Assembly (NCBI GenBank): GCA_024642145.1
Contig: JAHEBS010000002.1
Span: 1 to 43,231 of the forward strand
Length of the DNA stretch: 43,231 nucleotides
DNA from: Marivivens sp.
GTDB taxonomy: Bacteria > Pseudomonadota > Alphaproteobacteria > Rhodobacterales > Rhodobacteraceae
Direction of reading: 5' to 3'
The notes below the pieces were generated by a model. The model saw only the letters and a program-made list of their open reading frames with translations. It made no database searches and was not told where the DNA came from. Position numbers and translations under genes: made by a program. Positions 31,938-43,231 of this stretch are shown here, in pieces (the stretch's first letter is position 1; every line of letters starts with the position of its first letter).

Positions 31938-34337
31938 ATGGCTACCCTGCCCCCCGCCCTCTCTGACTGGATCGCCCGCAAGGGCTGGACCCTGCACCCC
32001 CATCAGTCAGACCTGTTGGCGCGCGCGGACGAACCCGCTCTGTTGCTGATTGCACCAACGGGCGGCGGCAAGACACTTGCCGGTTTTTTACCAACACTGG
32101 CCGAACTGGCGGATGGCGCGCACAGGGGGTTGCATACGCTCTATGTCTCGCCGCTCAAGGCACTGGCGACCGATATCCGCCGCAACCTCATGCGCCCGAT
32201 TGACGAGGCGGGCCTGCCCATCAGGGTCGAGGACCGGACGGGTGACACCTCGGCACTGGCCAAAAAGCGGCAACGCGCCGACCCGCCACATATATTGCTG
32301 ACGACGCCAGAAAGCCTTGCGTTATTAACATCTTATGAGGATGCGCCACATATGTTCGCGGGGCTGCAACGCGTGGTGATCGACGAAATTCACGCCATGG
32401 CTGAATCAAAGCGCGGCGATCAGCTGATGTTGGCCCTGTCGCGGATCGAGGCGATGGCCCCCGGTCTGCGGCGCGTTGGCCTATCGGCCACGGTCGAAGA
32501 TCCGCCCGCCTTGGCCCGACTGATCGCGCGCGCGCCTGCACCCTGCGCGATCCTGACCGCCGACCCCGGACCTGACCCCGACATCGCGATGCTGGTCACG
32601 CAAGAACGCCCGCCATGGTCGGGCGGCGGCGGGACCTATGCGATCCCCGAAATCCTCGCGCAGATCCGCGCGCACCGCACCACGCTGATCTTTCACAACA
32701 CGCGCGCGCAGGCGGAAATCTTTTTTCACCAACTCTGGCTGGCCAATAGCGAGGATCTGCCCATCGGCATTCACCACGGCAGTCTTGCCCGCGAAAGACG
32801 ATTGGCGGTCGAGGCCGCCATGGCCGATGGGCGTTTGCGGGCCGTGGTCTGCACCGGCAGTCTGGACCTCGGCATCGACTGGGGCGATGTCGATCTGGTG
32901 ATACAGGTCGGCGCGCCCAAGAACGTCAAACGCCTGATCCAACGCATCGGGCGCGCGAACCACCGCTACAACGCCCCCTCCAAGGCGCGTCTGGTGCCCG
33001 CAAACCGTTGGGAAGTCGTCGAATGCGCGGCCGCGCTGCAGGCCGCTGCCGACCATGATCTGGATGGCGAGCCACGCGGTGCCGGCCCGCGCGATGTGCT
33101 GTGCCAACACATCCTGATCCGCGCCGCCGCAGGTCCCTTTGATGCCGAACACCTTTTGGCCGAAATCCGTGGGGTTGGTGGATATGCCGACCTCAGCCGC
33201 GCCGCCTTCGACGATTGCCTCGATTTCTGCGCGACAGGGGGCTACGCGCTGCGCGCCTATGACCGCTGGCAACGGATCATGCAGCGGTCAGACGGGCTAT
33301 GGCAGTTGCGCGACCCGCGCGCGGCGCAGCGTATCCGCATGAATATTGGCACGATTCAGGACACCGAGGTGTTGAAGGTCAGAATGCGTGGTGCAGGTGC
33401 TGCTTTGGGCGAGGTCGAAGAGGGCTTTGCCGCCTCGTTGCAGGCAGGCGACACCTTTTTGATCGGCGGCCAGATTGTCCGCTATGAGGGCCTGAAGGAA
33501 ATGGTGGTCGAGGTCAGCCGAGCGCAGGCGCGCAGGCCACGGATCGCTGTTTTCTCTGGCACCAAATTCGCAACATCCACAGTGCTTTGCGACCGTATCC
33601 TCAGCCTTGTCGCGCACGACGACTGGCCCGACCTACCCGCCCATACCGCAAGCTGGCTGGCGCTGCAGCGCGCGGTTTCGCGTATGCCCGAGCGCGACCG
33701 GATCTTGGTCGAGAGTTTTGTGCATGACGGCCTGCACCATAGCTGTTTTTACAGCTTTGCGGGCCGCAATGCACAGCAGACACTGGGCGTCTTGCTGACC
33801 AAACAGATGGAAAACGCAGGCCTGAAACCTTTGGGTTTTGTCGCCACCGACTATGCGACCCTGATCTGGGGGCTAGAGCCGCTGCGCAATCCCGCTGCCC
33901 TGTTCGATCTGGCGACCATGCGCGAGGGGCTAGACCAGTGGTTTCAGGATAACGCCTTGATGAAACGCACTTTTCGCGCTGCGGCGACCATCGCTGGGCT
34001 GATCGAAAAGAACCTTCCGCAAGCCCGCAAAAGCGGGCGACAGGCGACGTTTTCATCAGACATCATCTACGACACTCTGGTCAAATACGATCCCGACCAC
34101 CTGATGCTGCGTATCACGCGCGAAGAGGCCATGCGCGGCATGGTCGATTTTGGCCGCATCGAGGAGATGATCGCCCGCACAGGCGGCGAGGTCGATCATG
34201 TGGTTCTGGATCGCGTCACCCCCTTTGCGGCCCCGATGCTTTTGGAACATGGGCGCGTGCCAATCCATGGCGAGGGCCGCGCGCGGCTGATGGAGGACGA
34301 GGCCGCGCGGCTGATGGCCGAGGCAGGGCTTGACTGA
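31938..34337 (+). CDS. Ligase-associated DNA damage response DEXH box helicase (Lhr-like)
   Basis: This 799-residue superfamily 2 helicase has Walker A APTGGGKT (about residues 37-44), the DEIH box in VVIDEIHAMAE, the SAT motif LSATVEDP, and RIGRANHRYN for motif VI. A large C-terminal DUF-type domain follows, as in the bacterial Lhr-like proteins that lie next to an ATP-dependent DNA ligase and the PdeM nuclease. Here only PdeM follows, 29 bases on. The ligase and exonuclease partners are not in the window. Confidence 0.9.
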   Translation: MATLPPALSDWIARKGWTLHPHQSDLLARADEPALLLIAPTGGGKTLAGFLPTLAELADGAHRGLHTLYVSPLKALATDIRRNLMRPIDEAGLPIRVEDRTGDTSALAKKRQRADPPHILLTTPESLALLTSYEDAPHMFAGLQRVVIDEIHAMAESKRGDQLMLALSRIEAMAPGLRRVGLSATVEDPPALARLIARAPAPCAILTADPGPDPDIAMLVTQERPPWSGGGGTYAIPEILAQIRAHRTTLIFHNTRAQAEIFFHQLWLANSEDLPIGIHHGSLARERRLAVEAAMADGRLRAVVCTGSLDLGIDWGDVDLVIQVGAPKNVKRLIQRIGRANHRYNAPSKARLVPANRWEVVECAAALQAAADHDLDGEPRGAGPRDVLCQHILIRAAAGPFDAEHLLAEIRGVGGYADLSRAAFDDCLDFCATGGYALRAYDRWQRIMQRSDGLWQLRDPRAAQRIRMNIGTIQDTEVLKVRMRGAGAALGEVEEGFAASLQAGDTFLIGGQIVRYEGLKEMVVEVSRAQARRPRIAVFSGTKFATSTVLCDRILSLVAHDDWPDLPAHTASWLALQRAVSRMPERDRILVESFVHDGLHHSCFYSFAGRNAQQTLGVLLTKQMENAGLKPLGFVATDYATLIWGLEPLRNPAALFDLATMREGLDQWFQDNALMKRTFRAAATIAGLIEKNLPQARKSGRQATFSSDIIYDTLVKYDPDHLMLRITREEAMRGMVDFGRIEEMIARTGGEVDHVVLDRVTPFAAPMLLEHGRVPIHGEGRARLMEDEAARLMAEAGLD

Positions 34338-34366
34338 TTTCAACTTGAAGGACCATTTTTAGCGTC

Positions 34367-35017
34367 ATGCTGGGCCATTCCTTTACCTTTTGCGATCAGC
34401 AGCTGGTTGCGATGCCTTCGGGCGCGCTCTGGCTGCCTGCTGGGCGCGTGTTGACGGTTTCGGACCTGCATCTGGGCAAACCCGATCGCATATTGCGTGC
34501 GGGCGGCGCGTTGATCCCGCCCTATGACATCGCGGAAACGCTGGGGCGGCTGAGCCTTGATATTGCAACCACCAATCCTCTGGTGGTCATTTGTCTGGGG
34601 GACAGTTTCGACGACCTGACCGCCGCCGGTTCGCTGAGCGAGAATGAACGCCTGAGCCTTTTGGGGCTGCAGGCTGGGCGCCGCTGGGTCTGGATCGAGG
34701 GTAACCATGACCCCGGCCCTGTCGATCTGGGGGGCAGTCATCTGTCGGAATATCGCGCGGCAGGTCTGGTCTGGCGACATATTGCGACAAGCCCTGAAAA
34801 GGGCGAGATTTCAGGGCATTACCACCCGAAATATGCGCTCGCCGGTCAATCACGGCCCGCGTTTCTCTATGACAACCAGCGCGTTATTCTGCCCGCCTAT
34901 GGTGCCTATACGGGCGGCATGCATGCAGGCCGCGCACCATTGGCCCAACTGATGGGACCCGAGGCGCGGGTGGTTCTGACGGGTCCCAAAGCCTTGGTGG
35001 TGCCGCTCAGGCGGTAA
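34367..35017 (+). CDS. pdeM: Ligase-associated DNA damage response endonuclease PdeM
   Basis: This 216-residue metallophosphatase has the calcineurin-type metal ligands in VSDLHLGK (about residues 30-37), [16 protein letters not shown] and SGHYHPKY. It is a small nuclease or phosphodiesterase that forms a gene pair with the Lhr-like helicase. The ribosome site GAAGGA lies rather far upstream of the ATG. Its 3' end overlaps that of folD on the other strand by 11 bases. Confidence 0.9.
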   Translation: MLGHSFTFCDQQLVAMPSGALWLPAGRVLTVSDLHLGKPDRILRAGGALIPPYDIAETLGRLSLDIATTNPLVVICLGDSFDDLTAAGSLSENERLSLLGLQAGRRWVWIEGNHDPGPVDLGGSHLSEYRAAGLVWRHIATSPEKGEISGHYHPKYALAGQSRPAFLYDNQRVILPAYGAYTGGMHAGRAPLAQLMGPEARVVLTGPKALVVPLRR

Positions 35018-35897
35018 GGCCCTGCGGCTCTGGCAGGTCCTTGGCGCGACAGAACGCGGTCAGCGTATTGGCCAGAAGGCAGGCAATGGTCATGGGTCCA
35101 ACCCCACCCGGCACTGGCGTGATGGCCCCTGCCACGGCAGCGCAACTGTCGAAATCGGCGTCGCCCACCAAAATACCTTTGCCGTCGCGTTCAATACGGT
35201 TGATGCCCACATCAATCACCGTGGCGCCGGGCTTGATCCAGTCGCCTTTCACCATTTCGGGGCGGCCAACAGCGGCCACAACGATATCGGCCTGACGCAC
35301 GACAGAAGGCAGGTCTTTGGTGCGGCTATGGGCGATGGTCACCGTGCAACTGTCACCCAACAAAAGGTTCGCCATCGGCTTGCCCACGATATTGGAACGG
35401 CCCACCACCACCGCATTCATCCCCGACAAATCACCGTGATAGTCGCGCAGCATCATCAGGCAGCCCAGAGGCGTGCAGGGGACCATGGATTTTTGCCCCG
35501 TGCCCAACAGCCCCACATTCGAGATGTGGAATCCGTCCACATCCTTGGCAGGATCGATCGAATTGATCACCAGATCGCTGTCCAGATGCTTGGGCAACGG
35601 CAGCTGCACCAGAATACCGTGAACCGAGGTATCGGCGTTCAATTTCGCAATCAAAGCAAGCAGTTCCGCCTCGGACGTATCGGCGGGCAGTTTGTGTTCG
35701 TATGAATTCATGCCGACTTCGATGGTCTGTTTGGCCTTGGACCGCACATAGACGTGGCTTGCCGGATCCTCGCCCACGATCACCACCGCCAGACCGGGGT
35801 GTTCGCCGAACTCTTCCTTCAACCGCGCCACATGCGCCGCAACCTTGGCGCGGACCGTGGCCGCAAAGGCCTTGCCGTCGATGATCTGTGCCGTCAT
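35007..35897 (-). CDS. folD: Methylenetetrahydrofolate dehydrogenase / cyclohydrolase FolD
   Basis: This 296-residue bifunctional enzyme interconverts methylene-, methenyl- and formyl-tetrahydrofolate with NADP. The catalytic lysine lies in [14 protein letters not shown] (about residues 50-63). Further landmarks are [29 protein letters not shown] and the NADP-binding [17 protein letters not shown]. It follows fhs on the same strand, so formate is taken through formyl-THF to methylene-THF, a pair typical of roseobacters that handle methyl groups. A long hairpin lies between the genes. Confidence 0.96.
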   Translation of the reverse strand: MTAQIIDGKAFAATVRAKVAAHVARLKEEFGEHPGLAVVIVGEDPASHVYVRSKAKQTIEVGMNSYEHKLPADTSEAELLALIAKLNADTSVHGILVQLPLPKHLDSDLVINSIDPAKDVDGFHISNVGLLGTGQKSMVPCTPLGCLMMLRDYHGDLSGMNAVVVGRSNIVGKPMANLLLGDSCTVTIAHSRTKDLPSVVRQADIVVAAVGRPEMVKGDWIKPGATVIDVGINRIERDGKGILVGDADFDSCAAVAGAITPVPGGVGPMTIACLLANTLTAFCRAKDLPEPQGLTA

Positions 35898-35917
35898 GTG
35901 CTTGTCCTTTCATGGAT

Positions 35918-35955
35918 CGGGCCGCCCGCCATCTGCCATGGCGCGGGGCGGCCCG
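35918..35955 (-). terminator. Long hairpin between fhs and folD
   Basis: CGGGCCGCCC and GGGCGGCCCG form a perfect 10-bp outer stem. An inner GCCAT/ATGGC stem with a CTGCC loop extends it, with a 3-base bulge. No T run follows on either strand, so it may work as a partial terminator or as an mRNA-stability element that separates fhs and folD output. Confidence 0.5.
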
Positions 35956-35975
35956 CCTTGATTTATGTCAAGACC

Positions 35976-37658
35976 TTAGAACAGGCCTTCGATCTGGCCA
36001 TCGGTGTTGAGGCGAATGGTTTCCGCCGCAGGCACTTTGGGCAGACCAGGCATGGTCATGATCTCACCGCAGATCACCACCACGAAACCCGCACCTGCAG
36101 ACAGGCGCACTTCGCGGATCGGCACGGTGTGGCCTGTCGGCGCGCCGCGCAGGTTGGGATCGGTCGAGAAACTATACTGGGTTTTGGCCATGCAGATCGG
36201 CAGGTTGCCGTAACCTGCGGCCTCCCATGTCTTCAACTGGTCGCGGATAGACTTGTCCGCGATCACCTCGTCGGCGTGGTAGATACGCTTGGCGATCGTG
36301 TCGATCTTCTGGAACAGCCCCATTTCGTCGGGGTAGAGCGGCGCAAAGTTCGACGCACCGGACTCGGCCAGTTGCACGACCTTGTGGGCCAGATCCTCGA
36401 TGCCGGCCGAACCATGGGCCCAGTGCTTGCACAGGATCGCTTCGGAGCCTTGACCAGCCACGTAATCCTTGACCGCCTGCACCTCGGCGTCGGTGTCGGT
36501 GAAGAAGTGGTTGATGGCAACCACGACCGGCACGCCAAAACCTTTGACGTTGGCGATGTGGCGGCCAAGGTTGGCGCAGCCCTTTTTTACCGCTTCGACG
36601 TTTTCGGCGCCAAGATCGGCCTTGGCCACGCCGCCGTTCATCTTCATGGCACGCACAGTCGCCACGATCACGGCAGCGGCGGGCTTGAGTTCAGCCTTGC
36701 GGCACTTGATATCAAAGAACTTTTCCGCGCCAAGGTCGGCGCCGAAACCGGCCTCGGTCACCACGTAATCAGCGATCTTCAGCGCGGTTGTGGTGGCCGT
36801 GACCGAGTTACAGCCATGCGCGATATTGGCGAAGGGGCCGCCGTGGACGAAGGCGGGGTTGTTTTCCAAGGTCTGCACGAGGTTGGGCTGCATCGCGTCC
36901 TTGAGCAGGACGGTCATCGCGCCATCGGCCTTGATATCGCGGCAATAGACCGCCGATTTGTCACGACGATAGGCCACGATCATGTCGCCCAGACGCTTTT
37001 GCAGGTCTTCGAGGTTCCGCGCGAGGCAGAGGATCGCCATGACCTCGGAGGCCACGGTGATGTCAAAACCGGTTTCGCGCGGAAACCCGTTGGCAACACC
37101 GCCGAGCGAGACGTTGATCTGGCGCAGGGCGCGGTCGTTCATGTCCATCACGCGGCGCCAGACGACGCGGCGGATGTCGATTTCCAACTCGTTACCCCAG
37201 TAGATGTGGTTGTCGATCATGGCGCTGAGCAGGTTGTGCGCCGAGGTGATCGCGTGGAAGTCGCCGGTGAAATGGAGGTTCATATCCTCCATCGGCACGA
37301 CTTGGGCATAGCCACCACCAGCGGCGCCGCCCTTCATGCCAAAGTTCGGGCCAAGCGAGGCTTCGCGGATGCAGATCGCCGCCTTCTTGCCGATGCGGTT
37401 CAGACCATCGCCCAGACCCACGGTGGTGGTGGTCTTGCCCTCGCCCGCAGGCGTCGGGTTGATGGCGGTCACAAGGATCAGCTTGCCATTTTTGCGGTCC
37501 TGCACCGAGTTGATGAAGGCCTGACTGACCTTGGCCTTGTCATGGCCATAGGGCAGCAAGTCATCCGACGGGATGCCCAGCTTGGCGCCGATTTCCTGAA
37601 TGGGGCGCTTTTGCGCTTCGCGGGCAATCTGGATGTCTGATTTATGGCTCATGTTCAA
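35976..37658 (-). CDS. fhs: Formate-tetrahydrofolate ligase
   Basis: This 560-residue enzyme makes 10-formyl-tetrahydrofolate from formate, THF and ATP. The ATP loop is [16 protein letters not shown] (about residues 68-83). [18 protein letters not shown] and GELMTMPGLP-like sequence (here [15 protein letters not shown]) near the C terminus are family marks. Length is normal. It is the first gene of the fhs-folD unit. Upstream lies an inverted repeat at the presumed transcription start. Confidence 0.97.
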   Translation of the reverse strand: MNMSHKSDIQIAREAQKRPIQEIGAKLGIPSDDLLPYGHDKAKVSQAFINSVQDRKNGKLILVTAINPTPAGEGKTTTTVGLGDGLNRIGKKAAICIREASLGPNFGMKGGAAGGGYAQVVPMEDMNLHFTGDFHAITSAHNLLSAMIDNHIYWGNELEIDIRRVVWRRVMDMNDRALRQINVSLGGVANGFPRETGFDITVASEVMAILCLARNLEDLQKRLGDMIVAYRRDKSAVYCRDIKADGAMTVLLKDAMQPNLVQTLENNPAFVHGGPFANIAHGCNSVTATTTALKIADYVVTEAGFGADLGAEKFFDIKCRKAELKPAAAVIVATVRAMKMNGGVAKADLGAENVEAVKKGCANLGRHIANVKGFGVPVVVAINHFFTDTDAEVQAVKDYVAGQGSEAILCKHWAHGSAGIEDLAHKVVQLAESGASNFAPLYPDEMGLFQKIDTIAKRIYHADEVIADKSIRDQLKTWEAAGYGNLPICMAKTQYSFSTDPNLRGAPTGHTVPIREVRLSAGAGFVVVICGEIMTMPGLPKVPAAETIRLNTDGQIEGLF

Positions 37659-37680
37659 TCCTTGTCATAAGGCGGGCGGG

Positions 37681-37711
37681 CCTTGGGAACGATGCTTACC
37701 CAAGGTCTATA
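37681..37711 (-). promoter_or_regulatory. Candidate fhs promoter -10 box and adjoining operator-like inverted repeat
   Basis: On the minus strand TATAGA (37706-37711) fits a -10 box. Directly downstream stands a perfect 7-base inverted repeat, CCTTGGG (37681-37687) and CCCAAGG (37699-37705), with an 11-base spacer. It would cover the first 25 transcribed bases. I found no good -35. It may be an operator or a 5' RNA hairpin. Confidence 0.45.
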
Positions 37712-37781
37712 CGCGCCGAAAGCGACCGCGCGGAATGTTTGCGACATTTTCGCCGCTGGAATCGGCGGCGCGAACAAACTG

Positions 37782-37799
37782 GGTTTCTGATGGGAAACC
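37782..37799 (-). terminator. Stem-loop behind the MOSC gene
   Basis: GGTTTC and GAAACC pair around TGATGG, eight bases behind the MOSC stop as read on the minus strand. A further CGCCG/CGGCG pair lies at 37751-37767. The T-rich tail is weak. Confidence 0.35.
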
Positions 37800-37807
37800 A
37801 ATGTCCC

Positions 37808-38389
37808 TCAGGGCTGCCACCCACGTTGATCGGGAACAAAGAGTTTGAGGGCCTGACCCAGCGTCAGCATGCCCGCTTTTTCGACCCAAGCGGTCACACC
37901 GCGGCGGCCCATCGCGGCGGCCTTAAAGGCCTTGCCATGGCCCGGTCGCGCGATCTCGATGGTCTTGGCGGGAAAGTTGCAGGGACCGTTTTCCAGATCA
38001 ATCGTGATGGTCGTGCCATTGTCGGCCTGTAACCGTGCGGCGGGCGGCAAATGGGTAAAGTCAGGTATCCCCTCGACCACAATCGAGGCCCCGAGCCAAG
38101 CCGGATCGATCTCGGGCAGATCAAGCTCTTGGGCAATCGCGGCAAGCTCTTCGGTCGAGACGATGGTCAACTGGCGTGTATTGGCGATTTCGGTATCACG
38201 GGCATAAAGGTTGGCGACACGTGAACATGACGGACGCGTCAGACCGCCGTGGAACTCGCCCGCGAGGCCGGCAAGTGTCAGGTCCATGTGATCCAGCGAC
38301 TCGCCCGCGATTTCAGGGCGATCACGGTGGATCACGCGGCCAAGCCAGACGATGCGACCGGCATGGGGGCTGAGGGTCAATCCGGCCAT
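37808..38389 (-). CDS. MOSC domain protein
   Basis: This 193-residue protein has the MOSC (molybdenum cofactor sulfurase C-terminal) fold. Landmarks are FHGGLTRPSCSRV, the conserved cysteine in ENGPCNFPAKTIE (about residues 133-145), and MGRRGVTAWVEKAG. MOSC proteins handle sulfur or the molybdenum cofactor and often act as reductase partners; here it is a stand-alone domain. Neighbours give no clear substrate. Confidence 0.85.
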   Translation of the reverse strand: MAGLTLSPHAGRIVWLGRVIHRDRPEIAGESLDHMDLTLAGLAGEFHGGLTRPSCSRVANLYARDTEIANTRQLTIVSTEELAAIAQELDLPEIDPAWLGASIVVEGIPDFTHLPPAARLQADNGTTITIDLENGPCNFPAKTIEIARPGHGKAFKAAAMGRRGVTAWVEKAGMLTLGQALKLFVPDQRGWQP

Positions 38390-38455
38390 GGTGAGTTCCT
38401 TTGGACTATGCGGGGCCGAACCTATGGCCCAAAGTGCCGCGGGGCAACAGCCACC

Positions 38456-39228
38456 TCAGGCGCGGGTGAGCGTGAAGAACAGCCGCCGAAAGGCAAAAAG
38501 CACCGAACCGTCCGCCTCGGGCGGATAGTGACGGGCCAATTCCGCCTCGTATGCCGCGACAAAACGGGCCGCCTCGGACGCGCTCAGTTTTTCGGCAAAG
38601 GGGCGCATGGCGGTGGATTGGGTAAAATGGCGCACAGGGTGGCCCTCGGCCACGGGATCAAGCCGCTGCAGGTATTCGCTTTCCCAGACGCTGACCGCAC
38701 CCAGCGGCGCCAACAGGCGGTGATAAAAGGCCGGCGCCGCGACCTGTGGCTGCCAACCGGCGAAATCGAACCGGTCAGGAAACATCGCGGCGCCAATCTC
38801 GCGCATCAGTGCATGGCTCGGAGCCATCTGCTGGCGCGGCATCTGCACGGCCAAAGTTCCGAAACGCGGCAAGAAACCCGCAAGGCGCGGCATCAGCGTG
38901 GCATGGTCAGCCAACCAATGCAGGGTCGCGTTGGAAAAGATCAGCGCGGGCGCGGAATCGGGCGCCCATGTCGCGATGTCGGCTTCGACGGTTTGATCGT
39001 AGCCCCGCGCTTTGGCCAGCATGGCGGGCGAGCCATCAATGCCGATCAACTTGCGTTTGGGGAACCGCGTCCCGAGCGAGCCTGCCGCCGCCCCGTCACC
39101 GCAGCCCAGATCGATAATTTCCCCGCCGGTCAGACCGGCAGGGACAGCCATCAACAGATCAAGTGCGGGACGCAGGCGCAGCGAACGGAACGCCGCATAG
39201 GCATCAGGGTTCCAATCCGCTTTGGCGC

Positions 39229-39232
<4 letters not shown>
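38456..39232 (-). CDS. tam: Trans-aconitate 2-methyltransferase
   Basis: This 258-residue SAM-dependent methyltransferase has motif [16 protein letters not shown] (about residues 40-54) and DGSPAML further on. The N terminus [23 protein letters not shown] is characteristic of Tam, which methylates trans-aconitate to remove this aconitase inhibitor. [20 protein letters not shown] is another family-like stretch. Its ATG overlaps the ftsH stop (ATGA). Confidence 0.85.
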
Positions 39233-41142
<1,910 letters not shown>

Positions 41143-41169
41143 GGAGAACTCCGATCCGAAAGACTTGAT

Positions 41170-41189
41170 GCCGCCCTCGGCGGGGCGGC
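41170..41189 (-). promoter_or_regulatory. Hairpin at the start of the ftsH leader
   Basis: GCCGCC and GGCGGC form a 6-bp stem around an 8-base loop. It falls at the predicted 5' end of the ftsH transcript, about 28 bases before the TTG start. It may protect the message or tune translation with temperature. Confidence 0.4.
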
Positions 41190-41198
41190 TTTGCCCAC

Positions 41199-41229
41199 CT
41201 AAGATAGGGATCGTGGGGACGGGTTCAAT
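41199..41229 (-). promoter_or_regulatory. RpoH (heat-shock sigma) type promoter for ftsH
   Basis: Read on the minus strand: ATTG (41226-41229), 17 bases, then CCTATCTTAG (41199-41208). The alphaproteobacterial RpoH consensus is CTTG-N17/18-CYTATNTNNG; the -10 half matches fully and the -35 in three of four bases. It overlaps the end of tilS. FtsH is a usual member of the RpoH regulon. Confidence 0.65.
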
Positions 41230-42466
41230 GTGAATCGAGCCAACTGGCGAAATCGGTGGCAAGTTCTAGCCGCCAACCCTCATCAAACCCCGCAAAAGGG
41301 GCAGAAACGAGGTTTTGGTCGCGCCAGATTGACGGGAGCGTGATGACGTTGGCCCGCTTGCGGCCAGACTGTCGCCATTGTGGCAACTGCGCGAGCCCCA
41401 ATTCGCCCAGCGCGCGGATGCTATGGGCCGCCCTATCGGGCCCAAAGGCCCGCCAGCGGCCGTCCCAGACCGCATCGGCGGGGCATTGCAGCGCGGCGAT
41501 GGCGGCGGGCTCGCGGCCAAAACGCCAGCGCCCCTTTTCGGGCGTTGCCCGCACACCCGATAACGTGCGACCGCGCCCCTGTGTGGCGATGGCCGCCAGC
41601 AGGGACGCCACAGGCGCGGCCCGTGGCGGATAGCCGCCCTGCCCCAGATAACCAAGCATCGCCACCAAAAGCCGCCGTTGCGCCTCGGGCGGGGCTGCAA
41701 CAAAGGGCGCGGGATCAAGGATCAGATCGCCGTCCTCCATATGCAGCGCCACCTGCGCAAGATCAGCGCGCTGCCGGTCCAGAGCCACGCGCACGGCACC
41801 CAGATGGACGGCCACATCGGCCAGCGTTTCGGCACCGATCCCCAAGGGCGCAAGGGCCGCCAATGCGGCGCGCGCGCGGGTCCGGCCATAGGCGGGGTCG
41901 GCATTGGTCGGATCGTCGATCCAGCCCTGCCCCCGCGCGGTCAGAAAGCGGCGCAGATCGGCGCGGCCAAGCCCCAGATAGGGCCGCAACCACCGCATCC
42001 CGTCCCGTGTGAAATCGGCCTGCATCGCAGCCAGCCCGTCAACCCCTGCCGCGCGCGACAGGCGCATCAAAAACGTCTCGGCCTGATCGTCGCGGCTATG
42101 GGCCAGCGCAACGGCCTGCACAGCCGCACCCTGCGCCCATGCGGCGATCAGCCGATAACGGGCGGCGCGGGCCTGATCCATCAAATTGCCTTGGGACGTG
42201 CGTCCATCCCAGTGCAAGACCTGATGCGGCACCGCCAGCCGCGCGGCAAGCGCGGCAACGGCGGCGGCCTCGGCGGCGGCCTCGGCGCGCAGCCCGTGGT
42301 CCAGCGTCACCGCCGAAAGCCGCAGGTTTGTCGCGCGGGCCAGATCGGCGGCGGCCAGCAAAAGTGCGGTGGAATCGCTGCCGCCCGACACGGCGAGGCC
42401 CAGATGCGTGATCCCCGCCGCGGCCAGTGCCGTGGCGAGGTGTTGCACCGGCAGGTCTTGGGTCAC
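41225..42466 (-). CDS. tilS: tRNA(Ile)-lysidine synthetase TilS
   Basis: This 413-residue enzyme converts C34 of the CAU-anticodon isoleucine tRNA to lysidine. The N-type PP-loop is [16 protein letters not shown] (about residues 23-38), followed by LDHGLR and [26 protein letters not shown]. The start is a GTG overlapping the cpoB stop (GTGA), so the two are coupled. TilS upstream of FtsH is a common order across bacteria. Confidence 0.95.
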   Translation of the reverse strand: MTQDLPVQHLATALAAAGITHLGLAVSGGSDSTALLLAAADLARATNLRLSAVTLDHGLRAEAAAEAAAVAALAARLAVPHQVLHWDGRTSQGNLMDQARAARYRLIAAWAQGAAVQAVALAHSRDDQAETFLMRLSRAAGVDGLAAMQADFTRDGMRWLRPYLGLGRADLRRFLTARGQGWIDDPTNADPAYGRTRARAALAALAPLGIGAETLADVAVHLGAVRVALDRQRADLAQVALHMEDGDLILDPAPFVAAPPEAQRRLLVAMLGYLGQGGYPPRAAPVASLLAAIATQGRGRTLSGVRATPEKGRWRFGREPAAIAALQCPADAVWDGRWRAFGPDRAAHSIRALGELGLAQLPQWRQSGRKRANVITLPSIWRDQNLVSAPFAGFDEGWRLELATDFASWLDSH

Positions 42467-43231
42467 TGGCAGCCGTAGGTCGCCATCGCCGCGCGCGCGT
42501 CGGCGACCGCGGGGCTGGTGGCGAAACGCACGCCGACTTCGTTCAGCGTGATGCAGGCGTCCTGCTGCTGGCCCAGTGCGCCAAGGGCCGCACCAAGGCG
42601 GTAAAGCGCGTTGGGCGCGATCTCGCCCGTGGGGGCGGTCGAAAACGCCTCGAGATAGGCGCGCGCAGCCCCCGTCATATCCCCCAGATTTTCCAGTGCC
42701 GTGCCGCGAATGTAATTGGCTTTGGGGCTAAGGGGGCTACCGGGGTAATTGTTGAGAAAGCTCGCAAACCGGTCCGCAGATCCGGCAAAGTCACCGCTGT
42801 CAAAAGCGGCCTGCGCCAGATCGAAATCGGTTTTTTCACCCACGGCCAACTCTGGTCCGGGTGTGGCCGCAATCACCGAACCCACCCCCGCCAGAGGTGT
42901 CTCGCCGCCGCCCAGCACGCTGGTCTGGCCAAGCGTCGAGATATCGCAGCCCGGTTCCAACTCGCAAAGGCGGAATTCGATGTCACCGATGCGGTTCGTG
43001 CCATCAGCCACGATGCGGTTGATGCGGTTTTCCAGTTCCTCGGTGCGCGAGGTCAGATCGGCCAGTTGCGACTCGATCGAGTTCAACCGGTCAAGCGGGG
43101 TCGATCCGGCAATGCCGGCGCCAAGCCCGCCCGTGGCGGTCAGTTCGGCCCGAAGCCCCTCGACCGTTTGGGCAAGCTGCTGCAACTCGGCGCGGATATC
43201 GGCCAACGTGCCATCCTGCGCGAGGGCGGGC
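42463..43231 (-). CDS. cpoB: Cell division coordinator CpoB (YbgF), 5' end outside the window
   Basis: The frame is open to the window edge and reads PALAQDGTLADIRAELQQ, which is a signal-peptide cleavage site followed by the mature start. The mature part has an N-terminal coiled coil (LNSIESQLADLTSRTEELENRINR), a cysteine pair in CELEPGCDIS, and C-terminal TPR repeats (DFDLAQAAFDSGDFAGSADRF onwards). CpoB belongs to the Tol-Pal system that joins outer-membrane constriction to wall synthesis. The pal and tolB genes would be expected beyond position 43231. Confidence 0.92.
   Translation of the reverse strand, partial: PALAQDGTLADIRAELQQLAQTVEGLRAELTATGGLGAGIAGSTPLDRLNSIESQLADLTSRTEELENRINRIVADGTNRIGDIEFRLCELEPGCDISTLGQTSVLGGGETPLAGVGSVIAATPGPELAVGEKTDFDLAQAAFDSGDFAGSADRFASFLNNYPGSPLSPKANYIRGTALENLGDMTGAARAYLEAFSTAPTGEIAPNALYRLGAALGALGQQQDACITLNEVGVRFATSPAVADARAAMATYGCQ

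Noticed and set aside
35754-37640. Plus-strand open frame of 628 residues across fhs
   Set aside because: It is antisense to formate-THF ligase. The lack of stops comes from codon use of the real gene.
41143-41262. N-terminal extension of FtsH by 40 residues
   Set aside because: It would overlap tilS, start upstream of the RpoH-type promoter, and place a polar proline-rich stretch before the family N terminus.

Overview
The window is a high-GC, densely packed chromosomal segment that looks like a Rhodobacterales (Roseobacter/Rhodobacter-type) alphaproteobacterium. This is inferred from three gene orders: a ctaC-ctaB-coxF-ctaG-ctaE-surf1-thrC cytochrome oxidase operon, a cpoB-tilS-ftsH block, and a Tad locus whose pilins carry the VTVDWVVLTA signature. 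I saw no tRNA, rRNA, CRISPR array, insertion sequence or phage gene.

Layout. (1) 1-4376, minus strand: aa3-type cytochrome c oxidase subunits II and III with assembly factors (heme O synthase, Cox11/CtaG, SURF1), ending in the first codons of threonine synthase. (2) 4582-11486, plus strand: tldD, dprA, topA and a succinyl-CoA:3-oxoacid CoA-transferase pair. A run of five small stem-loops follows. (3) 11596-16853: a flippase-like membrane protein, a DprE1-like FAD oxidase and a DprE2-like SDR in one translationally coupled plus-strand operon. It converges on a minus-strand operon of a lytic transglycosylase and a HAD-UbiA fusion. Together they resemble the mycobacterial decaprenyl-phospho-D-arabinose (DPA) pathway: UbiA makes the polyprenyl phosphoribose, and DprE1/DprE2 epimerise it to the arabinose form. 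(4) 17195-28084, plus strand: a Tad/Flp pilus locus with three pilin genes (two encode the same protein), cpaB, cpaC, an OmpA-like lipoprotein, cpaE/tadZ, cpaF/tadA, tadB, tadC, two TPR lipoproteins and the prepilin peptidase. (5) 28088-31900: a polytopic membrane protein of unknown function with a GT-C-like look, an AAA ATPase and a sulfotransferase-like protein. (6) 31938-35017: the ligase-associated DNA-repair helicase and the PdeM nuclease. (7) 35007-43231, minus strand: folD and fhs (one-carbon metabolism), a MOSC protein, a trans-aconitate methyltransferase, ftsH, tilS and the 3' part of cpoB.

The most interesting possibility is that the DPA-type sugar donor cassette, which lies directly beside the pilus locus, supplies D-arabinofuranose for a surface polymer or for the Flp pilus. 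The polytopic protein behind the prepilin peptidase would be a candidate transferase. The enzyme families are well supported by motifs, but the link between the cassettes is inference. Smaller points of note are a degenerate HAD domain fused to UbiA, an alanine at the DprE1 position that is cysteine in mycobacteria, an RpoH-type promoter in front of ftsH with a TTG start, and several strong inverted repeats between genes.
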